From positions 1-5,360 of the forward strand of contig JBFMDA010000061.1 in assembly GCA_040754255.1 (NCBI GenBank): 5,360 bases of DNA. The letters run 5' to 3'. The position numbers and the translations under genes were made by a program. Shown piece after piece: positions 1-4,658 of the stretch. Positions within the stretch are counted from its first letter, which is position 1. The number at the start of each line of letters is the position of its first letter. The stretch is from SURF-25 sp040754255 (lineage in GTDB: Bacteria; Omnitrophota; Gorgyraeia; Gygaellales; Profunditerraquicolaceae). The notes under the pieces were generated by a model that saw nothing but the letters and a program-made list of their open reading frames with translations, was not told where the DNA came from and ran no database searches.

Positions 1-774
1 CACTTTGCGTACCTGGGGAAATTTCCTGCGCTCTGCGGTATAGATTTTACCGTTTCTCAAAAGGAGAAAATCGCCCTTATCGGCGCTAACGGCTCAGGTA
101 AGTCTACGTTATTACATTTACTCGACGGCCTTATTTTTTCCGACAAAGGCATTATGCGCGCGTTCGGCCATGAGTTGAAAGAGGGCGTTTTTAATGATCA
201 ATCTTTCTCCCGGGACTTCAGGAAAAAGGTGGGGTTAGTGTTTCAGAACCCCGAAGTTCAATTATTCTGCCCGACAGTCAGGGAAGACATTGTGTTTGGG
301 CCATTACAGCTGGGTATGGATAAGGCAACAATCGCAAAACGCCTGGAAAATCTTATTGCCGTCATTGGTATCGAGGATTTATTGGAAAGGTCCCCCCATC
401 AGCTCAGCATCGGCGAAAAGCGAAAAGTTGCCATTGCCTCGACCCTGATTATTGACCCTGAGGTGCTTCTTTTAGATGAGCCGACCGCAGGCCTGGACCC
501 TTTAACTACCCGGCATATTGTGGATTTATTGATTCAGGAACACAAGTCAGGCAAGACGCTCATTGTCTCTACCCATGACCTGCATATCGTGGAAGAGCTG
601 GCAGATACGGTATATGTGGTGGGACAAAAGAAGCGAATAGTGAAATCCGGCACACCGCAGGCAATCCTTGGAGATTTTCAGCTGCTTCAAGCGCACAACC
701 TCATCCATATCCACAGGCACACGCACGAAGATACGGCGCACGTCCACCCCCACCTCCATACAGAGCACCATTAA
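1..774 (+). CDS. ECF/CbiO-NikO type ABC transporter ATP-binding protein, His-rich tail (5' partial)
   Basis: This is the cytoplasmic ATPase of an energy-coupling-factor importer, most likely for nickel or cobalt. The frame is open from base 1, so the start lies just outside; family alignment suggests only about 8-12 residues are missing. Numbering from the first codon in the window, Walker A GANGSGKST is at residues 28-36 (82-108), the Q-loop VFQNP has Gln at 82, the signature reads LSIGEK from 135, Walker B VLLLDEPTAGLDP starts at 155 and the H-loop His is 192. The VGLVFQNPEVQLF stretch is typical of CbiO/EcfA ATPases. The signature departs from LSGGQ (Ile and Glu substituted), a variation I believe also occurs in CbiO proteins. 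The last 26 residues hold 11 His in two HxHxHxH runs, which supports a transition-metal role. No membrane or substrate-binding partner is visible, so they are presumably upstream. An ATG at 154 would cut off Walker A and is not the start. Confidence 0.9.
   Translation, partial: HFAYLGKFPALCGIDFTVSQKEKIALIGANGSGKSTLLHLLDGLIFSDKGIMRAFGHELKEGVFNDQSFSRDFRKKVGLVFQNPEVQLFCPTVREDIVFGPLQLGMDKATIAKRLENLIAVIGIEDLLERSPHQLSIGEKRKVAIASTLIIDPEVLLLDEPTAGLDPLTTRHIVDLLIQEHKSGKTLIVSTHDLHIVEELADTVYVVGQKKRIVKSGTPQAILGDFQLLQAHNLIHIHRHTHEDTAHVHPHLHTEHH
694..771 (+). other. His-rich metal-binding C-terminal tail
   Basis: The last 26 codons of the ABC ATPase encode 11 histidines. Two HxHxHxH blocks (706-726 and 739-759) are separated by four residues containing Glu and Asp. 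Such tails are known on Ni/Co/Zn handling proteins, so metal storage or sensing is likely. The exact metal cannot be read from the sequence. Confidence 0.75.
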
Positions 775-786
775 GCAAAGACTGCA

Positions 787-815
787 TTGATAGTTTAAAA
801 AATTGGTGATACAAT
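787..815 (+). promoter_or_regulatory. sigma-70 type promoter for korAB
   Basis: A -35 hexamer TTGATA (787-792) and a -10 hexamer TACAAT (810-815) are separated by exactly 17 bases. Each matches its consensus at five of six positions. TGA directly before the -10 box also fits the extended -10 motif TGn. Transcription would begin around 821-825, essentially on the korA start codon at 825. This is motif evidence only. Confidence 0.6.
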
Positions 816-824
816 AAATAACCG

Positions 825-2534
825 ATGCCAAATGAATTCACGATAAAAATAGCAGGCGAAGCAGGCCAGGGGATGCAGACCATAGGAGCTGCGTTATCCC
901 GGCTGTATAAGAAGGCCGGATTTCACATCTTTGCCAACCAGGACTATATGTCCCGCGTACGGGGCGGTAATAATTTCTTTCAACTCAGGGTCTCGGAAAA
1001 GCCGGTATTTACCCTTCACCAGAAGGCGGATATTGTCGTAGCGCTCGATAAAAAGAGCGTTGCCTTACATAAGGCGGGCCTCAGCGATAAAGGAGTTATG
1101 GTCCTGGATAGAAAGCAATCCGGCATTTCTGAAACGGAAGATTCTTTTTTTGATGTTGCGCTGCACGAATTGGCGGCTAGTATAGGCGGCAGCGATATTT
1201 TCATCAATACGGCTGCCTGTGGGGTCATTGCGGGCATGACCGCAATGACATTCGGGCTCCTTGAAGAAGTAATCCGGGAAGCGTTCTCTGATAAAGGAAG
1301 CGAAATTATTGAAAAGAACATCAAGGTCGCAAAAGCCGGTTATGAATTTGCACAAGGCAATTTTAAGAAAAAGGCATTTTCCCTGAACGCAGGACCTCTA
1401 AAGGATACGCTGTTTTTAAACGGCAATGAGGCGATTGCGCTGGCTGCGATCAAGGCGGGTTGCAAATTTTACACCGCCTATCCTATGACTCCCTCCACCA
1501 GTATTATGAATACCCTCGCGCATTACGCAGCACAATACAATATTGTGGTAGAGCAGGCAGAAGACGAGATTGCCGCTATCAATATGGCGTTAGGTGCCTC
1601 ATTTGCCGGGGTTCGTGCCATGACTGCGACCTCAGGCGGAGGGTTTGCGCTTATGGTAGAGGGTTTGAGCCTTGCCGGAATGACTGAGACCCCGGTGGTA
1701 ATTGCCGAGGTGCAGCGGCCTGCCCCTGCAACCGGTTTTCCCACCCGCACCGAACAGGCTGACCTTGATTTTCTTCTCCACGCAGGCCACGGAGAGTTTG
1801 CGCGGGCGATATATGCGCCTGGCACCATAGAAGAAGCATTCTATTTGACGCTCAAGGCATTCAATATCGCAGAGAAGTATCAGATACCTGTCTTGATTAT
1901 GTCTGACCAGCATTTGGCTGATTCATACCGGGATATTGAGCCGTTTGATTTACGTAGAATAAAAGTAGAAAGATCCATTATCTCAAAAGAAGAATCCAAA
2001 GAAGTATCGGGCTATACACGTTACAAGCTCACCGAATCCGGAATATCGCCGCGCGCAATCCCTTCCTGGATCGAAGGCGTCATCTATGCGGACAGCGATG
2101 AACACACCGAAGAAGGGCATATTACCGAAGATGCCGCAACGCGCATACAAATGGTTGAAAAAAGGCTTTACAAAAAGATGGCAGGCCTTTGCGGTGAAAT
2201 AGAAAAACCTACGGAATATAACATAACAGGCGCATCCTGCGTGCTGCTTGGCTTTGGTTCGACCTATGGCGTATTGAAAGAGCTTTGCGAGAAATCCGGC
2301 AATACGCTTGGCTTCATGCATTTTTCGCAGGTCTGGCCATTTCCCGCAAAAGAAACGGACCGGATATTGAAAGATGCAAAAAAAATTATAACGGTAGAAA
2401 ATAATGCACTCGGGCAGCTGGCGCGGCTTCTAAAAAGAGAATGCGCAATCAAAATAGACGGTTCGATACTGCGCTTTGACGGAAGGCCGTTTGACCTTGA
2501 GTATGTGGATGCGCGACTTAAAAAATATTTATAA
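825..2534 (+). CDS. korA: 2-oxoacid:ferredoxin oxidoreductase, fused gamma-alpha subunit
   Basis: With KorB this enzyme oxidatively decarboxylates a 2-oxoacid with CoA to an acyl-CoA, reducing ferredoxin in the cytoplasm. The 569-residue protein is the usual fused form. Residues 1 to about 182 are the gamma domain, with a glycine-rich motif at 10-16 and the YxxRxRGG-like motif at 41-48. Residues about 195-370 are the alpha domain, with YPMTPSTS at 219-226, EQAEDEIAAINMALGASFAG at 243-262 and TSGGGFALMVEG at 269-280. A charged linker (about 375-465) leads to a transketolase C-terminal-like domain with VLLGFGSTYG from 473 and VENNALGQLARLL from 524. An in-frame TAA at 819-821 and the need to keep the first beta strand force the start at 825. 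No well-placed Shine-Dalgarno is present; GGTGAT at 805-810 is 14 bases away. Substrate choice (2-oxoglutarate or another acid) is not decidable here. The stop abuts korB. Confidence 0.92.
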   Translation: MPNEFTIKIAGEAGQGMQTIGAALSRLYKKAGFHIFANQDYMSRVRGGNNFFQLRVSEKPVFTLHQKADIVVALDKKSVALHKAGLSDKGVMVLDRKQSGISETEDSFFDVALHELAASIGGSDIFINTAACGVIAGMTAMTFGLLEEVIREAFSDKGSEIIEKNIKVAKAGYEFAQGNFKKKAFSLNAGPLKDTLFLNGNEAIALAAIKAGCKFYTAYPMTPSTSIMNTLAHYAAQYNIVVEQAEDEIAAINMALGASFAGVRAMTATSGGGFALMVEGLSLAGMTETPVVIAEVQRPAPATGFPTRTEQADLDFLLHAGHGEFARAIYAPGTIEEAFYLTLKAFNIAEKYQIPVLIMSDQHLADSYRDIEPFDLRRIKVERSIISKEESKEVSGYTRYKLTESGISPRAIPSWIEGVIYADSDEHTEEGHITEDAATRIQMVEKRLYKKMAGLCGEIEKPTEYNITGASCVLLGFGSTYGVLKELCEKSGNTLGFMHFSQVWPFPAKETDRILKDAKKIITVENNALGQLARLLKRECAIKIDGSILRFDGRPFDLEYVDARLKKYL

Positions 2535-3392
2535 ATGAATATAAGCGATTTCAAAAGCAATGATGAGATAACCTGGTGTCCCGGCTGCGGTGATTTCGGG
2601 ATTCTGACGTCGCTCAAAAAGGCCCTGGTTACATTGGGCAAAAAGCCAAAAGACATCCTGCTTGTATCCGGGATAGGGCAGGCGGCAAAATTGCCCCACT
2701 ACATACAAAGCAACTGTTTTAACGGGCTCCATGGCAGGGCTATCCCGGTGGCAGCTGCCGCCAAGATTGCCAACCGTAACCTTACCGTGATTGTGACAAC
2801 GGGCGACGGAGATTGCTACGGTGAAGGAGGCAACCATTTTATTCATAACATCAGAAGAAACGCAGATATCACGGTGGTCGTGCACAATAACCAGATTTAC
2901 GGCCTCACCAAAGGCCAGGCATCTCCTACCACAGACCCGGGTTATGAAACCAAGGTGCAGACGGGCGGTGTAATCCTTGAGCCGCTGCACCCTTTGGAAA
3001 TGGCGATTGCGTTAGGCTGCGGTTTTGTTGCCAGGGGATATTCCGCGGATTCCGGACATCTCTCCTGGCTGATAGGCGAAGGCATATCGCATAAGGGTTT
3101 TTCTTTAATAGACGTACTGCAACCGTGCGTTACGTTCAACAAGAAAAATACCTACGAATGGTACGGAAAAAGGATATATAAAGTTAACGATGACCCTGCC
3201 TATGACCCGCACGATAAGTCAACAGCATACCAGAAGGCTTGCGAATGGGGCGAGAGGATTCCTCTGGGCATCATTTATCGGGCAGATAAACCTTCGTATG
3301 AGGATAAAAGCGGCATCAGTAATATGCCTGCCCTGGCAGAAATAGAGATTAACAATATAGATATCACGCCAACCTTTAAGGATTTTAAATAA
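2535..3392 (+). CDS. korB: 2-oxoacid:ferredoxin oxidoreductase beta subunit (TPP-binding)
   Basis: This is the thiamine-pyrophosphate and iron-sulfur subunit partnering KorA. In the 285-residue protein, WCPGCG is at 14-19, the TPP/Mg motif begins GDGDCYGEGGNHF at 90-102 and ends with Asn118-Asn119 (25 residues between GDG and NN, as expected). IYGLTKGQASPT follows at 121-132 and QPCVTFN is at 196-202. Cys15, Cys18 and Cys198 match three of the four [4Fe-4S] ligands known in this family. The fourth, normally the Cys of SGIGC, is Gln49 here, with a non-equivalent Cys61 nearby. I recall the SGIGQA form from a subgroup of these enzymes, so it is probably a clade trait rather than damage. The ATG follows the korA stop with zero spacing and no Shine-Dalgarno in an A/T-rich lead, which points to translation by re-initiation. 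No separate delta (ferredoxin) subunit is present. Confidence 0.92.
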   Translation: MNISDFKSNDEITWCPGCGDFGILTSLKKALVTLGKKPKDILLVSGIGQAAKLPHYIQSNCFNGLHGRAIPVAAAAKIANRNLTVIVTTGDGDCYGEGGNHFIHNIRRNADITVVVHNNQIYGLTKGQASPTTDPGYETKVQTGGVILEPLHPLEMAIALGCGFVARGYSADSGHLSWLIGEGISHKGFSLIDVLQPCVTFNKKNTYEWYGKRIYKVNDDPAYDPHDKSTAYQKACEWGERIPLGIIYRADKPSYEDKSGISNMPALAEIEINNIDITPTFKDFK

Positions 3393-3407
3393 TCGGATAC
3401 CTAAGGA

Positions 3408-3428
3408 ATGTGCATGGCCGAATGTTAA
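3408..3428 (+). other. possible mini-ORF overlapping the rnfD-like start
   Basis: The only good ribosome binding site here, AAGGA at 3403-3407, is ideally spaced (6 bases) from an ATG at 3414. That ATG opens the tiny frame MAEC and stops at 3426-3428. An ATG at 3408 in the same frame would give six residues. The stop overlaps the likely ATG (3422) of the next gene, so re-initiation coupling is possible. It could equally be chance. Confidence 0.2.
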
Positions 3429-4171
3429 AAATAAACTCCGTAAAAGCTCAGTTGATTATTTTTTTAGTAACTCTTGCTGCCTTTTTTTCTGCCAAAGAAA
3501 GGGACCTTGCATTTGCGACTGCTATAGTCATCGCGGTGATTTCGGCTTCAGCCCTTGAGGCGATTATCCTGTTTCTAAAAAAGAAAACCTTCCGATTGAC
3601 CGAGAGTTCCGTGATTACGGGATTGATCATCGGGTATGTGCTTTCAAGCGATGCGGGTTGGTTGAGGTTTTTCTTAGCCGCCTTATTGGCTATTCTTTCC
3701 AAGCAGTTAATCCGTTACCGCAATACGCATATTTTTAATCCGGCAGCCTTTGGCATATTCTTGACACTCATTCTTTTTAATGCCTCTACCCAATGGAAGG
3801 GGACCTATAGCTGGTATATACTTGCGCCTTTCGGCCTTTATTTTGCCCACAAGATCAGGAAAATGGAAGTCATTATCGGATATGCCGCGGTTGCGTTGGG
3901 CCTGTTTGGGGCCCAGGCTGTTATTCAGAAAGTGCCGCTTGTATCTATTTTCGGTTACTTAAGCTACTTTTTCATTTTTATTATGGTGATTGAGCCTAAG
4001 ACAACGCCTGTTACTACGGCAGGGAAACTCGTTTTTGGCGCCGGCGTTGCGTTTCTCGTCTTTATTCTAACCGAGCTCGGCGCGCGGTTCGATGTCGAGC
4101 TCTTTGGCCTTTTAGGTATGAATGCTGCTGTCCCGGCGTTAAATCATTTATTACGTAAAAAGGAGGCTTAG
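3410..4171 (+). CDS. short NqrB/RnfD-like membrane protein, no flavin loop
   Basis: This integral membrane protein resembles subunit D of the Rnf complex (NqrB in Na+-NQR), which carries electrons through the membrane to drive or use ion gradients. It has about nine or ten hydrophobic segments over 253 residues. Family marks are ESSVITGLIIGYVLS (65-79), the Asn-Pro of HIFNPAAFG (107-115), EPKTTPVTTAGKLVFGAG (195-212) and MNAAVPALNHLLRK near the C-terminus. RnfD is normally about 350 residues and carries covalent FMN on the Thr of an SGAT motif. No such motif exists here, and the segment between 124 and 152 is far shorter than the usual flavin-bearing loop. The start is uncertain: GTG 3410 lies only 2 bases after AAGGA, while ATG 3422 (residue 5) lies 14 bases after it; I favour 3422 biologically. 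No other Rnf subunit is in the window. It is paired with the next gene, one base away. Confidence 0.75.
   Translation: MHGRMLKINSVKAQLIIFLVTLAAFFSAKERDLAFATAIVIAVISASALEAIILFLKKKTFRLTESSVITGLIIGYVLSSDAGWLRFFLAALLAILSKQLIRYRNTHIFNPAAFGIFLTLILFNASTQWKGTYSWYILAPFGLYFAHKIRKMEVIIGYAAVALGLFGAQAVIQKVPLVSIFGYLSYFFIFIMVIEPKTTPVTTAGKLVFGAGVAFLVFILTELGARFDVELFGLLGMNAAVPALNHLLRKKEA
4160..4166 (+). promoter_or_regulatory. strong ribosome binding site of the SOR-like gene
   Basis: AAGGAGG lies 6 bases before the ATG at 4173 and inside the last codons of the rnfD-like gene. It is the best-placed Shine-Dalgarno in the korA to SOR-like group, whose other members have none or poor ones. This suggests the small exported protein is made in higher amounts than its neighbours. 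Confidence 0.75.
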
Positions 4172-4172
4172 C

Positions 4173-4526
4173 ATGAGGAGGATTACTGCGGTCTTAGTGC
4201 TTTTTATTTTTTTGTTCCTGGCTTCTGAAGCGTACGCGCACCCTCCATATGATATCAAAATCACTTTTGACCCGCAAACGAAAATACTGCGCGCGCTTAT
4301 TATGCACAATGTCAGCAATCCCCTGAATCATTACATCAAAAAGGTAGATATCGGATTAAACGGCAAAGAGATCATTGAGCATAGTATTTCCCGGCAGGAT
4401 AATAACGAAAGCCAGGCCGTAAGCTATCTTATACCCGACGCAAAAAAAGGCGACGTGCTCTCTGTCGAAGGATATTGCAGTATCAGCGGAAAACTGAAGA
4501 AAGAAATTACGGTAAGCGGCAATTGA
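4173..4526 (+). CDS. exported divergent superoxide-reductase-fold (desulfoferrodoxin-like) protein
   Basis: This is a 117-residue secreted protein. Residues 1-22 are a classical signal peptide (Arg2-Arg3, a hydrophobic core, then Ala20-Tyr-Ala22), so the mature protein would begin at His23. The remaining 95 residues read like the beta-sandwich of neelaredoxin/desulfoferrodoxin. HPPYDI (23-28) resembles the HVPxI ligand strand. HYIKKVDIGLNG (53-64) resembles HxIxxIxL. GDVLSVEGYCSISGK (93-107) resembles the YCNxHG ligand loop. Against the known SOR iron site (four His, one Cys), His23, His53 and Cys102 are kept, the loop His is Ser105, and the HP ligand is Asn49-Pro50 unless His45 substitutes. 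It may therefore bind metal differently or not be a reductase. The fold call is from recalled motifs, not a profile search. The close pairing with the rnfD-like gene suggests a shared job at the outer face of the membrane. Confidence 0.55.
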   Translation: MRRITAVLVLFIFLFLASEAYAHPPYDIKITFDPQTKILRALIMHNVSNPLNHYIKKVDIGLNGKEIIEHSISRQDNNESQAVSYLIPDAKKGDVLSVEGYCSISGKLKKEITVSGN

Positions 4527-4621
4527 TGTATTGGTTTTTGGGTGGCAAGCCAAGACAGTAGCCCTTTCCCTGTTATTTCCCGAATCCCCTTTATGTTACT
4601 ACCCATATTTTTCTTGAAACC

Positions 4622-4658
4622 TTTTTCCTCCGGAAGCATCACAACTATGGAGGAAGAG
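4622..4658 (+). promoter_or_regulatory. hairpin that would sequester the msrBA ribosome binding site
   Basis: TTCCTCC (4625-4631) is the exact reverse complement of GGAGGAA (4649-4655). Allowing G-U pairs, the stem extends to 4622-4631 with 4649-4658, ten pairs with a 17-base loop. It hides the whole Shine-Dalgarno GGAGG (4649-4653) up to the base before the ATG at 4659. A competing small hairpin, TTTCC (4624-4628) with GGAAG (4632-4636), would free it. The rest of 4527-4621 shows no clear gene, terminator or promoter. Confidence 0.4.

Noticed and set aside
766..808. CACCA...TGGTG pairing between the ABC gene end and the korA lead
   Set aside because: Five pairs with a loop of over 30 bases is expected by chance and has no T-run.
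805..810. GGTGAT as a Shine-Dalgarno for korA
   Set aside because: It matches part of the anti-Shine-Dalgarno complement but sits 14 bases from the ATG, too far, and overlaps the extended -10 element.
547..831. Minus-strand open frame of 94 codons over the end of the ABC gene
   Set aside because: It lies opposite a clear ABC ATPase frame, shows no recognisable motif and has a composition typical of an antisense shadow.
2264..2656. Minus-strand open frame of 130 codons across the korA/korB junction
   Set aside because: It overlaps two certain genes, has no family motif and no ribosome binding site that stood out.
4531..4553. TTGG...CCAA inverted repeat after the SOR-like gene, considered as a terminator
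   Set aside because: The stem is only four pairs and no T-run follows, so an intrinsic terminator is not supported.
4592..4619. TATGTT, CATATT and TTGAAA boxes in the gap before msrBA, considered as promoter elements
   Set aside because: None combines with a partner hexamer at acceptable spacing; best pairs match too few consensus positions.
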